Source: G963422705 sp963422705
GTDB taxonomy: Bacteria; Poribacteria; WGA-4E; WGA-3G
DNA length: 64,000 bases
NCBI GenBank assembly: GCA_963422705.1
Contig: OY730443.1
Location: 1,426,001 to 1,490,000 of the forward strand
Direction of reading: 5' to 3'
A program made the translations under genes and the position numbers. Of this stretch, positions 51,129 through 60,267 are shown piece by piece (the stretch's first letter is position 1; every line of letters begins with the position of its first letter). The notes under the pieces are model-generated. The model made no database searches. It was given only the letters and a program-made list of their open reading frames with translations, and had not been told where the DNA came from.

Positions 51129-53066
51129 CTACCGGTTTTTCAATTCAGCGAGTTTGGTAAGGTGCCAATTAGGTTCGGCTAAGGCCTCGTAAACGATTCC
51201 TCCTTCGACATTATCGGGTACGGGTAACCCGAGTAGATAGCAGAGTGTTGGTGCGACATCGACGACGCGTACCTGGTGCTTTAGGGCGATGCCTTCTCGG
51301 ACGCCGGCGCCTGCTAAAATAAACGTTGAGTGTTGCCCCCCGATTCCGAAGCGAACAGAGGGTAATTGCTTCCCGTGTGCGCCATCGAATTCCGGTCTCA
51401 GCGCGTAGACGACATCCCCAACAAGTTCACCGTGTAGGTTCAACATTTCTGCATCGGTGCGGGTTACGGCTAAGGTAAAGGGATGTCTTCGTGTTTGCGG
51501 CTCTTGATAAGCGTGCAGGGCTGCGATGATGTCGCGTTGCGTCTCTTCATATGCCTCGGGTGGAACAATTCCGTTGGGTTCTCGCCCGGCGAGATTGATG
51601 AAGACATGGACGAGTCCGACGTTAACAGCACGCGTTTGGTTCCAGTCTATTTCCCCATCTGTGTTCCGGACGATGAATCCCGTTTTTTCGAGGACTTTTT
51701 CAATATCGACGGCTTTAAATTGGTTGGGTGTACCCCCGTGGTCCGAGCAGACGAGAATGACGGTGTCTTCATCGGCGAGGTTCATCAAGCGTCCTATCAT
51801 TCTATCGACAGATTCGTAAGTGCGTCGCAATCCTTCTCTGCACCGGTGGCGGGTATCCGGGGCGGCGCCACTGATTTCATCAGCTTGGCTGAGAAAGAAA
51901 TGGCTCGCGTAGTCGGGCGCGTGAGTTTCAAGCATAAGTACATCCCAGTCGTTGTTTTTTGCCAGGTGGGTTGCGACATCTGCGAGTTGTTGGTGATGGT
52001 ATTCGAGAAGTTCAAAATAGGTATCGTCGTCTATCTGTCCGAGCGCGTCTCTTGCGGGGTTTTGAAGGAAAGGGCCGATATCGTTATCAATTTCGGTTGC
52101 TACCGTTGCGGGGACGGTGTACCCTTCACGTGGCCAGAGCTGGGGTACGAACAGTTCAAATGCATCGGCTGTCGGTGTGAGGGTAATCAGTTTCATTCGA
52201 ACGTATCCTTCAATTTCTTTTCCATCAATTTCAAAGGAATCGAGCCACCAGTCGCTCCAGTCACCGACACCGAGTTCTGCGACGAGGGCGTCGCCGTTGC
52301 GGTTTCTGCAGATTCGTATTTTGTCATAGCCGTTTTTGCCGGATGCGTAAATGAATCCGTAGAAGGGTTTCGGTATCCCGGTTTTCCCGCGATTCATGTC
52401 TTCCCTGCCGCGTGCCAATGGCTGGATAGTGAGTTTAACTTCCAAGACTGGCTTTTCCGAATGAGGGAGGTATATTTCTTGGTGCTTCAGCGTTTGTTTT
52501 AGTGTAACCGCGTCGATGTGTCGTATTTTCTGTAAAGCGCTCGGGTCCAATGTTTCCGGGTCACGTTGTCCGCCGATGGGGCGTGGTTCCCATTTTCCGG
52601 CGACGAAGAGATGATACCCTGCAATTTGATGGTGGTTTGAGACACCCGGCCCGGTGCCTTCTACCTGAATACCTGATTTGACGGTGGGTGGCCAGGACAT
52701 TTCCCACTTGACAAGAATCGGTTTTCCGCCGGCGCGTTCAACGAGATTCCATAGATATTCGGATTGGCAGAGGCGAGTATTGATACCCCAAACGGTTTTA
52801 TCCAGGGGTTCCCCGATTGCCCGGATGTTGAAGTCCATGACGTGATGTGTCCCGGGCCAGGAGCCTGTAGAGAGGGCTGTCCAACCGGGTGGTGTGAGAG
52901 TCGGGAAGACGCCGAGCATGGGGCGGTAGACGCCTGTGTGGAGGAGCTTAGCCAGGTTAGGAGCGTGTCCCCAGTCGATAGCGTTTTTAACGAGTTCCAT
53001 GCTGGCCCCATCCATTCCGATAATAATTGCGCGTTTTGCGGGGGCGAGTTGCGTTCGTTGTGTCAT
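51129..53066 (-). CDS. Type I phosphodiesterase/nucleotide pyrophosphatase (alkaline phosphatase superfamily)
   Basis: About 645 residues. KRAIIIGMDGASMELVKNAI supplies the first metal-binding Asp, FPTLTPPGWTALSTGSWPGT the Thr nucleophile, MLETHAPDYASHFF and TVILVCSDHGGTPNQF further metal ligands, and GQHSTFILAGAGVREGIALK the distal His. No signal peptide is seen, so it seems cytoplasmic. Substrates of this family range from nucleotide sugars to lipids and glycans. The ATG at 53066 has GGAG five bases upstream. It is the last gene of the presumed topA operon, 38 bp after polX. Confidence 0.88.
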   Translation of the reverse strand: MTQRTQLAPAKRAIIIGMDGASMELVKNAIDWGHAPNLAKLLHTGVYRPMLGVFPTLTPPGWTALSTGSWPGTHHVMDFNIRAIGEPLDKTVWGINTRLCQSEYLWNLVERAGGKPILVKWEMSWPPTVKSGIQVEGTGPGVSNHHQIAGYHLFVAGKWEPRPIGGQRDPETLDPSALQKIRHIDAVTLKQTLKHQEIYLPHSEKPVLEVKLTIQPLARGREDMNRGKTGIPKPFYGFIYASGKNGYDKIRICRNRNGDALVAELGVGDWSDWWLDSFEIDGKEIEGYVRMKLITLTPTADAFELFVPQLWPREGYTVPATVATEIDNDIGPFLQNPARDALGQIDDDTYFELLEYHHQQLADVATHLAKNNDWDVLMLETHAPDYASHFFLSQADEISGAAPDTRHRCREGLRRTYESVDRMIGRLMNLADEDTVILVCSDHGGTPNQFKAVDIEKVLEKTGFIVRNTDGEIDWNQTRAVNVGLVHVFINLAGREPNGIVPPEAYEETQRDIIAALHAYQEPQTRRHPFTLAVTRTDAEMLNLHGELVGDVVYALRPEFDGAHGKQLPSVRFGIGGQHSTFILAGAGVREGIALKHQVRVVDVAPTLCYLLGLPVPDNVEGGIVYEALAEPNWHLTKLAELKNR

Positions 53067-53104
53067 GATTTCTCCATTTCGTCTAGCTTGGTTAGGTGTC
53101 ATTC

Positions 53105-54856
53105 TCATGAAACTGTGGTACCGATGCCGCATTTCGTTTTTAACGCGTCGAGCGTGTAGGTATTTATGACATCTTGTTTTGTGAGCCAGCCCCGGCGCGC
53201 GACATTAATGCCAAAACGCCGGTGTTCCAGTTGTTCTATCGCGTGTGCATCGGTATTGACAGCTAATCGTACACCTTTCATTTTTGCGCGGCGTACCCAT
53301 TCGGGGCCCAAATCTAATCGTTTTGGTGAACCGTTAATTTCCAAAACGGTACTGTTTTCTGCGGCGGCTTCGATAATATCTTCCAGATTGAGTGCGTACC
53401 CCGTTCGGGTTCCGAGTAGCCTCCCGGTGGGATGTCCGATGATGTTGACGAATGGATTTTCGATTGCGCAAATGAGGCGCTGTGTCATTCGTGCTTCTGA
53501 GAGCGAGAAATGGCTGTGGACGCTGGCCACAACAATATCGAGTTGGGCTAAAACCGCTTTAGAAAAATCCAATCTTCCATCTTGTCGTATATCGACTTCG
53601 GAGCCGGCCAGGACGGTAATCCCTTCGGTTTGTGCATTGAGCTCCCGGAGCCGCGCTATCTGTTGCATCAACCGTTCCTGATTCAAGCCGTTGGCAACAG
53701 TAGATGAGACGGAGTGCTCGGTGATGGCAATGTATTCAAGTCCTTCCGCTTTGGCAGCTTCAATCATTTCTTTGATAGTGTTTCGTCCGTCGCTCCAGTG
53801 TGTATGGGCGTGCAAGTCGCCGCGTAAGTCGCCGAATTCAACGAGATTTGGTAAAGTGCCTTCCAGGGATGCTTTGACAGCGGTTTCATCCTGCTGCAGT
53901 TCGGGCGGGATATGCGGGAAATGTCGGGTTTTTTGATAGAGTCCGGTGAGTCGGCTTTTTGGGCGGGCGCCGCCCGTTAGAGATTTTTTGGGGCGGTTCC
54001 CTTCAGCGGGTACCGCCAGCTGCTGTAGCGCACGGAGATATTTATCCGTTCCGGTTGTGAGAAAGAGGATTTCGTTGTATTCCTCGGGCGTGCACAAATA
54101 GATAAGCACCGGAAAATCTTGTGTAACACGGAATTGCATTGTTGGGATTGTGTTGTCAAACGCGGTGCCGTTCTGTGGGGGTTCTGCCCCAAGCGTTTGG
54201 GATATCAGTTTGATTAATGAATTTTGAATGGTATCTCCGTTATCATCGTATTGCACAATGAGCTCAAGACGCTGACAAATTTCCTCATAGCGGCGGAGTT
54301 CACCCGTAAATTGGAACGGTTGAATATTTGCGGTTTTCAAGCCGTCGGCAATCTGTTCGGCAATTTTCAAAGCCTGCACGAGCGGGCGTGTGCCCTTTTG
54401 TTTGCTGTGAAACAGAAGTCCATCGGCGATGAGTTTCGATGTCTTTTTTCCGATGCCTTTCATTCCTCTGAGCTGCCCTTTCTCCAGTGCGTTGGCAAGG
54501 TTATCAAGATTCCTGATTCCGAGTTCGTGATAGAGCCGGGCTGCCGTTTTGACGCCGATGCCGCGGATATTTAACAGTTCAAGTACCTCAATTCCGATGT
54601 CGCCGGTAAGTTCATCGTAGAATTTGCATCTTCCGGTGTTGAGCATTTCAACGGTTTTGTCTTGAATGGCTTTGCCGATGCCGGGGCGGGCGAGAAATTC
54701 TTCCATCATCGCGGCGCAGTCAGTGAGCGCGCTAGGAAGCCCGTCAATCATATCGGCTGCGCGCTCGTAAACCCGTGCGCGGAAGGCGTTATCCCCGCGG
54801 ATTTGCATGAGGGTGCTGATATTTCTGAAGATTGTGCTGATGTCGCTATTTTCCAT
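53105..54856 (-). CDS. polX: Bacterial PolX-type protein, PHP domain intact, polymerase site degenerate
   Basis: About 583 residues with the PolX layout: an 8-kDa-like helical domain with two helix-hairpin-helix motifs (FLARPGIGKAIQDK, RGMKGIGKKTSKLIADGL), a Pol-beta-like palm, and a PHP domain. The PHP metal sites are complete (DLHAHTHWSDG, AITEHS, GSEVDI, ASVHSHF, IGHPTGRLLG, NTDAH). In the palm, where active PolX has G-S-x-R-R...G-D-x-D, this protein reads TGELRRYEEICQRLELIV: the two catalytic aspartates are Arg196 and Glu198. PolX works in base-excision repair; this one may keep only 3'-exonuclease or AP-site processing. Confidence 0.88.
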   Translation of the reverse strand: MENSDISTIFRNISTLMQIRGDNAFRARVYERAADMIDGLPSALTDCAAMMEEFLARPGIGKAIQDKTVEMLNTGRCKFYDELTGDIGIEVLELLNIRGIGVKTAARLYHELGIRNLDNLANALEKGQLRGMKGIGKKTSKLIADGLLFHSKQKGTRPLVQALKIAEQIADGLKTANIQPFQFTGELRRYEEICQRLELIVQYDDNGDTIQNSLIKLISQTLGAEPPQNGTAFDNTIPTMQFRVTQDFPVLIYLCTPEEYNEILFLTTGTDKYLRALQQLAVPAEGNRPKKSLTGGARPKSRLTGLYQKTRHFPHIPPELQQDETAVKASLEGTLPNLVEFGDLRGDLHAHTHWSDGRNTIKEMIEAAKAEGLEYIAITEHSVSSTVANGLNQERLMQQIARLRELNAQTEGITVLAGSEVDIRQDGRLDFSKAVLAQLDIVVASVHSHFSLSEARMTQRLICAIENPFVNIIGHPTGRLLGTRTGYALNLEDIIEAAAENSTVLEINGSPKRLDLGPEWVRRAKMKGVRLAVNTDAHAIEQLEHRRFGINVARRGWLTKQDVINTYTLDALKTKCGIGTTVS

Positions 54857-54931
54857 TTCCTCTTTCCTCAAGGCACCTCGGCATCCTTTCTGCTATAAAT
54901 TTATCAGCACTTTTTGTTCCCCGACTGTGCA

Positions 54932-55789
54932 TTACAGAAGCCGCGCCGTTTTGCGTTGCGCAAACAGGGCTGCGACGATTCCAATTACTGTGCCGCTCCC
55001 TACAATTAAAATGTGTTGAGAGCGCTGCAGAAATTCAAGCGTGCCGACTTGCTCCTTGAAGAGAAGAAATAACCCGTAAGAACAAGCGATACCGGCGGCG
55101 GTTCCGAGGGTACCGAGGCAGATGCCATGGAGCAGGAGTGGCGTCAAGAGATAGTGTCGCGAGCCGCCGAGGAGGTTGACAAGGGCGATTTCTTCCTGTC
55201 TATTGATAGAAGTTTTTACAAGGGTATAGTGTATAAGTAACCCGCAGACGACAATTGCAGTAGCGATGGCGGGGATGAGAGGGCGTTCTGCATTGCGTAA
55301 ACGTTCGTTCCACGTACCTCGTGCCGTCAATAAGACGTCCTCAATTTCTTCATGTGCCTTGATATCCAAAGCTAGCTGTTCTAACACCTGCTGCGTTTTG
55401 GGTTCTACATCTATATAAATCTCAATTGCTGCCGGAAAAGGGGAGGCGCCTGCAAACCCTTCTTTAATGAGTGTGCCGAGTTCCTTAAATTGGGATTCAC
55501 TTCTTGCGAGGACTTCCTGCTTTGAAACGTAGTAGGCGGTAAGAATGCGCTCATCTTTCTCAATTTTGCTGAGCAAAGCGTGCCCTTTTGATTCACTGAG
55601 CGTATCTTTTAGCGTTAGGAGGAGGGCGGGGCCTTCTTTCTCGAATTCCAACTGCTGGGCAATAAAACTGTGGTGAAGCAGGAAAGTCGTTAGCATGCCG
55701 GTGGTTAATGCAATACTGAATAGACTCATCAGATTTGCGATACCTGTATCTGCAGTATGTGAGATGGCATTTTGCATGAAATAGCGCAT
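54932..55789 (-). CDS. ftsX: Cell division protein FtsX-type permease
   Basis: A 285-residue inner-membrane protein with the FtsX topology: one helix near residue 25-45 (SLFSIALTTGMLTTFLLHHS), an extracytoplasmic domain, then three helices, including IPAIATAIVVCGLLIHYTLV and the closing HILIVGSGTVIGIVAALFA. INRQEEIALVNLLGGSRHYL is the conserved coupling segment. FtsX with FtsE controls peptidoglycan hydrolases at the division septum. ftsE lies 81 bp upstream, which confirms the pairing. Confidence 0.88.
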   Translation of the reverse strand: MRYFMQNAISHTADTGIANLMSLFSIALTTGMLTTFLLHHSFIAQQLEFEKEGPALLLTLKDTLSESKGHALLSKIEKDERILTAYYVSKQEVLARSESQFKELGTLIKEGFAGASPFPAAIEIYIDVEPKTQQVLEQLALDIKAHEEIEDVLLTARGTWNERLRNAERPLIPAIATAIVVCGLLIHYTLVKTSINRQEEIALVNLLGGSRHYLLTPLLLHGICLGTLGTAAGIACSYGLFLLFKEQVGTLEFLQRSQHILIVGSGTVIGIVAALFAQRKTARLL

Positions 55790-55870
55790 TTTTTTGATTA
55801 TCGCCTGATTCCTTTTATCTCTTGATTCGGCGAGTGCGCGCCCGTTAAAAGGCGTGCTGTAACGTCAACG

Positions 55871-56518
55871 TCAACAAACGGTTCCATCCCTGAGCTCAAT
55901 GATTCGCTTCTTGCATTTCTGAGCGAACGGTTTGTCGTTGGTTGTAACAAGCATCGTCATCCCTTGAAAGTTGAGTGCCTCTAAGAGCGAGATGATTTCA
56001 AGAGCGAGTTGATTATCCAATTGCGCCAGTGGTGCGTCTGCGAGGAGTAGAAGGGGGCGGTTGATAACTGCCCTTGCGATGGCGAGCCGTTGTCGTTCAT
56101 TCTCTGATATTTGTGTGGGGCGTGCATTTTTATGATGTATAAGCCCCATTTGATGGAGAGATTTGTTGACATTTTCCTTCAGGGATGCAGGTTTCGCGCC
56201 TACCAGTTTCTGTGGGAATGCGAGATTCTCCTGAAGCGTTTTCCGGTTCAAAAATTTGTAGTCTTGAAAAACGAGTCCTATTTTCTGCCGAAAGTATGGG
56301 CGTTTTACGGGTGTCAATTCAAGCAAGGGTTGCCCGATAACATTCAGGTCTCCGTCGGTTGGAGTCAAGTCTCCGTATAACAATCGGAGGAGGGTTGTTT
56401 TGCCGGCACCGCTTGCCCCGACAAGAAAGACAAATTCCCCTCGTTCGACGCGAAAGCTCACCTTTTCAAGGACGCTGAGTTTTCCATAACTGAAACTGAC
56501 CTGATGAACCTGAATCAT
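55871..56518 (-). CDS. ftsE: FtsE-type ATP-binding protein with degenerate hydrolysis motifs
   Basis: 215 residues from MIQVHQVSFSYGKLSVLEKV. Walker A is normal (VGASGAGKTTLLRL, residues 34-47) and the Q-loop is present in VFQDYKF. The ABC signature, LSGGEQQR in other FtsE, reads ISENERQR (138-145). Walker B, normally LLADEPTGNLD, reads LLADAPLAQLD, so the catalytic Glu is Ala162. The switch His, normally ATHD, is Asn in VTTNDKPFA. The protein probably binds ATP but hydrolyses it poorly or not at all. It remains next to ftsX and downstream of topA. Confidence 0.9.
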   Translation of the reverse strand: MIQVHQVSFSYGKLSVLEKVSFRVERGEFVFLVGASGAGKTTLLRLLYGDLTPTDGDLNVIGQPLLELTPVKRPYFRQKIGLVFQDYKFLNRKTLQENLAFPQKLVGAKPASLKENVNKSLHQMGLIHHKNARPTQISENERQRLAIARAVINRPLLLLADAPLAQLDNQLALEIISLLEALNFQGMTMLVTTNDKPFAQKCKKRIIELRDGTVC

Positions 56519-56599
56519 TTTTTGTCTATTAAAGCGATAGGGCCCCGCGCACAATTCCGCCGTCATCTTTTTTGAGACAAGGCGTGGAAAGGTTTTGAC

Positions 56600-58930
56600 T
56601 TATGTCCCATTTGCTTTTTGCGTGTATTGACACGTTTTGGAATTGCAGGCAATACCCGTTGTAACCGCTGCGCCTCCTTCCGTTATTTTCGTTTTCTCAA
56701 CCAGGTAAGGTGCCTTGCACTGTGGGCACGGTTGTATTATCGGTTTATCCCAGGTTGAAAACTTACACGTGGGATAGTTGCTACACCCATAAAAGATTTT
56801 TCCGCGTCGGGTCCGGCGTTCGCCGATGTACCCGTTACATTCGTTTTCTGGGCAGTCTATTCCTATCGGGCACGGCTTTGCATTTTTGCATATCGGGTAT
56901 CCTGTGCATGCTAAAAATTGTGTCCCGGCGCGGCTTGTTTTGATAACCATCGGTTTACCACATTTGTCACAGCTGTGTTCCGTCTTTTGCGGTTCAACGT
57001 CCATCGCTTCATCCCCATTGAGGCGTTTGATATTCTGGCATTGTGGATATTTTCCGCATCCGAGGAACCGTCCGTATCGTCCCCACTTGACAATCATCTG
57101 TGCGCCGCATTTTTCACAGACTTCATCAGATTCAGTTTCCATTGCCTTTCGCGCCTGATACATCTTATCCGGGGCCTCTTGCAGCGCCGTTTGAAAAGGG
57201 GGATAGAATTCCCTTAACATCAATGCCCACTTTACATGCCCATCTGCGACGGTATCGAGTTGTTTCTCCATCTGCGCGGTAAATTCAACATCAACAATGT
57301 TAGGGAATCCGTGAATAAGGAGTTGATTGACGAGCCGCCCGACATCTGTCGGGGAGAGTCGTCCTTGTTCCTTTTTTATATAGCCGCGTTCTTGAATGGT
57401 TGAGAGAATGCTCGCATACGTGCTGGGGCGGCCGATTTCTTTCGCTTCTAAGGTTTTGACAAGCGTCGCCTCATTGTAACGCGGTGGCGGTTGCGTCCAG
57501 TGTTGCTTCGGTACCAGGCTGCGCAGCTGAAGCGTCTCCCCTTCCTTAACCGCCGGCAGATTGGGATTGTTTGCCGGTGTTTCACCCACATCGTCAGGCG
57601 CTTCAGCCGTCTTTTCGCCCCCCGCGCGCGTTACGTCATCATCTTTACCCTCCATATAGACGCGTCTGAACCCTTTAAACTTCATAACCGAACCTGTCGC
57701 GCGAAAGAGGTACGGGCCAGCTTTTATATCAAGGGTGGTTGCATCAAAAACAGCCGGTTTCATTTGACTCGCAATGAACCGCATCCAAATCAGTTCGTAG
57801 AGGCGATATTGTTCCTGAGTTAGGTACCGTTTCAGCGCCGCCGGGTTACGCAACGGCACCGTAGGGCGTACCGCTTCGTGTGCATCTTGGGCACTCTTTT
57901 TGCTCCGGTATTGGACAGGGCGCGCAGGCAAGTATTCTACACCATATTTTGTTTTAATGTATTCCCGCGCGGCCCGCAGCGCTTCCTGCGAAACACGCGT
58001 TGAATCTGTACGCATGTAGGTGATGAGCCCGACAGCCCCTTCATTTCCAATCTCCAGTCCCTCATAGAGTTGTTGCGCTATCAGCATCGTTCTTTTCGCA
58101 GTAAACCGCAGCTTCCGCGAGGCCTCCTGCTGCAAAGTGCTGGTAATAAACGGCGGAACCGGCCGTTGTTTGCGCTCACGGTTCTGCACCTTATCAACTA
58201 TGTATGTCTGCTCCTGTGCGTCAGCGGTGATTTCTTGCGCCCGGGCACCATCAATTAAGAAACCGTACTGGTTGATTTCTCCTTTCTTACGCCCGATACG
58301 GTGTAATTTTGCAAGGAACGGGTGTTCCGGAAACGGCGACAAGGTGGCTGTAACCGTCCAATATTCTCGCGGCTTAAACGCTTCAATTTCCGTCTCACGT
58401 TCACAGATGAGGCGAACCGCAACAGATTGGACACGCCCCGCACTTAGCCCCGGTTTGACACTGCGCCATAAAATCGGGCTAATCTGGTACCCGACGAGCC
58501 TATCTAAAACCCGACGCGCTTGCTGCGCATCCACGAGTGCCATGTCAATCTGCCCAGGATTCTGAATTGCGGCTAAGATGGCTCCTTTCGTGATTTCGTT
58601 ATAAACGATACGATAGATAGGTTTTTGCGTCCGCTTTAATTCTTCAGCGAGATGCCAGCAGATAGCCTCACCCTCCCGGTCCGGGTCCGCGGCAAGATAG
58701 ATGTTATCTACCTGACGCGCTGATTCTCTCAGTGCCTCAACAATCTTTCCTTTTCCGTGGATACGCACGTACTTAGGCTTAAACGCATTTTCAATATCAA
58801 CGCCAAGCTCTTTTTTAGGCAAGTCACGGACATGCCCTACGGAGGATTCGACAAGGTAATCGCGCCCTAAAATCTTTTTGATGGTTTTTGCTTTTGCAGG
58901 AGACTCAACGACAACAAGTGACTTTGACAT
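56600..58930 (-). CDS. topA: DNA topoisomerase I
   Basis: A 776-residue type IA topoisomerase that relaxes negative supercoils. The TOPRIM domain (KSLVVVESPAKAKTIKKILG, YLAADPDREGEAICWHLAEE) is followed by the active-site tyrosine in GLITYMRTDSTRVS and the domain III/IV elements GRPSTYASILSTIQERGYIK. Four cysteine clusters of the C-terminal zinc-ribbon type are visible, beginning CEKCGAQMIVKWGRYGRFLG and CDKCGKPMVIKTSRAGTQFL, with two less regular ones after them. Length is typical. It heads the minus-strand run through ftsE, ftsX and polX. Confidence 0.96.
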   Translation of the reverse strand: MSKSLVVVESPAKAKTIKKILGRDYLVESSVGHVRDLPKKELGVDIENAFKPKYVRIHGKGKIVEALRESARQVDNIYLAADPDREGEAICWHLAEELKRTQKPIYRIVYNEITKGAILAAIQNPGQIDMALVDAQQARRVLDRLVGYQISPILWRSVKPGLSAGRVQSVAVRLICERETEIEAFKPREYWTVTATLSPFPEHPFLAKLHRIGRKKGEINQYGFLIDGARAQEITADAQEQTYIVDKVQNRERKQRPVPPFITSTLQQEASRKLRFTAKRTMLIAQQLYEGLEIGNEGAVGLITYMRTDSTRVSQEALRAAREYIKTKYGVEYLPARPVQYRSKKSAQDAHEAVRPTVPLRNPAALKRYLTQEQYRLYELIWMRFIASQMKPAVFDATTLDIKAGPYLFRATGSVMKFKGFRRVYMEGKDDDVTRAGGEKTAEAPDDVGETPANNPNLPAVKEGETLQLRSLVPKQHWTQPPPRYNEATLVKTLEAKEIGRPSTYASILSTIQERGYIKKEQGRLSPTDVGRLVNQLLIHGFPNIVDVEFTAQMEKQLDTVADGHVKWALMLREFYPPFQTALQEAPDKMYQARKAMETESDEVCEKCGAQMIVKWGRYGRFLGCGKYPQCQNIKRLNGDEAMDVEPQKTEHSCDKCGKPMVIKTSRAGTQFLACTGYPICKNAKPCPIGIDCPENECNGYIGERRTRRGKIFYGCSNYPTCKFSTWDKPIIQPCPQCKAPYLVEKTKITEGGAAVTTGIACNSKTCQYTQKANGT

Positions 58931-59174
58931 TTGATGTTCCTATAAATTTTATGCAAATGTACTTTTATGTTAACGCTTTTTTTTCATTCACGTAACAGAG
59001 AAATTGGAAAATTGCAAGGACTACTATGCTTCTCAATTTTTTTGCATTCGTGTTCCGGTTAACCCCAGGGCTTCCGCGTTCGTTATTTTCTGAAATCTAA
59101 TCCGCTCACGATACATTCAGTGGGCGGGATGCTTTGCCAAACCCCGTTCTGGGAGACGGTGCTGTTTCGGTGTA

Positions 59175-59951
59175 TCACGCCTGGACAAATTCAATGAGTT
59201 CTGTTAGCAGCCTCCGCATCCCCGCCCGATGAACGATGGTATCTATGAAACCGTGTTCAAGTAAGGACTCCGCTTTCTGAAATGTCTCGGGGAGCTCTTC
59301 GCGTAGACTGGCGACGGCTAAGGGCCCCGCAAATCCGATACGCGCACCGGGTTCGGCGATAATCACATGCCCGAGGGAGGTATAACTGGCAGTCGCGCCC
59401 CCAAAGGTTGGGTCGGTGACAACAGAGATGTAAAAGCGCCCTTTTTTCGCGTATTCTGTGCAAGCCGCCGCGGTTTTTGCCATCTGCATCAAGGCGAGCG
59501 TGCCTTCCTGCATCCGCATGCCACCGCTGACGGAGACGATGACTAAAGGCAGACAGTGCTCAATTGCACGTTCAATACAGCGCGTGACTTTTTCGCCTAT
59601 CACGGAACCGCACGTGCCCCCTATAAATCTGACATCTCCGATTGCAATCGCAGCCGGATTGCCCCCGATGTTAGCGATACCTGAAAGCATTTCAGAACGC
59701 AGCCCTGTTTTGGTAATATCACGCGCCAGTTTCTCTGGATATTCAGGAAATTTTAACGAATCAATTGAGTACAAATCCGCATCGAATTCCTCAAAGCTGC
59801 CGGCATCTATGAGCAGCGCGAGACGCTCATCGGCGTTCAGATAGTGATGATGCCCGCAGTGTGGGCAGACTTTTAGATTTTTGATGAATACCGCTTCGAT
59901 TAAATCGACATTGCAATTTCGACAAGCGTGTGTTTTTGAAGGTTCTTTCAT
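59175..59951 (-). CDS. accD: Acetyl-CoA carboxylase carboxyltransferase subunit beta
   Basis: AccD, with AccA, transfers CO2 from carboxybiotin to acetyl-CoA, the first step of fatty acid synthesis. The N-terminal zinc ribbon is HACRNCNVDLIE and VCPHCGHHHYL. The crotonase-like domain shows AIGDVRFIGGTCGSVIGEKV, VIVSVSGGMRMQEGTLALMQ and TDPTFGGATASYTSLGHVII. About 258 residues from the ATG at 59951; a GTG at 60014 would add 21 residues with no clear benefit. Slightly short for the family (about 280-300). accA is not in the window. Confidence 0.94.
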   Translation of the reverse strand: MKEPSKTHACRNCNVDLIEAVFIKNLKVCPHCGHHHYLNADERLALLIDAGSFEEFDADLYSIDSLKFPEYPEKLARDITKTGLRSEMLSGIANIGGNPAAIAIGDVRFIGGTCGSVIGEKVTRCIERAIEHCLPLVIVSVSGGMRMQEGTLALMQMAKTAAACTEYAKKGRFYISVVTDPTFGGATASYTSLGHVIIAEPGARIGFAGPLAVASLREELPETFQKAESLLEHGFIDTIVHRAGMRRLLTELIEFVQA

Positions 59952-60154
59952 TTTTGAGTTTAACACATTTTTTTTCGATTTGCGATAAGGGTGTAAAGCA
60001 AAGTCAAGGCACACCCCTATCTCTCTTCCGCTTATGAAGTAGGAAGCATTCCGTGTACATCAAAGTTCGCAGCGCTATCTCAGAATCAGTGCGCTTTCTT
60101 GAACTGGGAGACAACTTAGTCACTTCGGTGTAAATGTTTTTCGTGTAGAAAGGA

Positions 60155-60197
60155 CGTGTCGCGCTGCCCAACCTTACGATGGAGACAACGCGACACG
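60155..60197. other. Perfect 9-bp inverted repeat in an intergenic region
   Basis: CGTGTCGCG (60155-60163) and CGCGACACG (60189-60197) with a 25-base loop, between the LamG gene and accD. It may be a terminator without a T tract, a small RNA hairpin or a mobile-element trace. The rest of 59952-60267 has no visible feature. Confidence 0.45.
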
Positions 60198-60267
60198 GTA
60201 CAACAAAGTTTGCCGAGAGCGTTATGAGCACCGCAAGCCAACGACGTCACAGAAAAAAATTGATGGG

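Noticed and set aside
51483..52502. 339-codon plus-strand open frame opposite the phosphodiesterase gene
   Set aside because: No motif, no ribosome site, and the opposite strand encodes a clear enzyme with full catalytic motifs.
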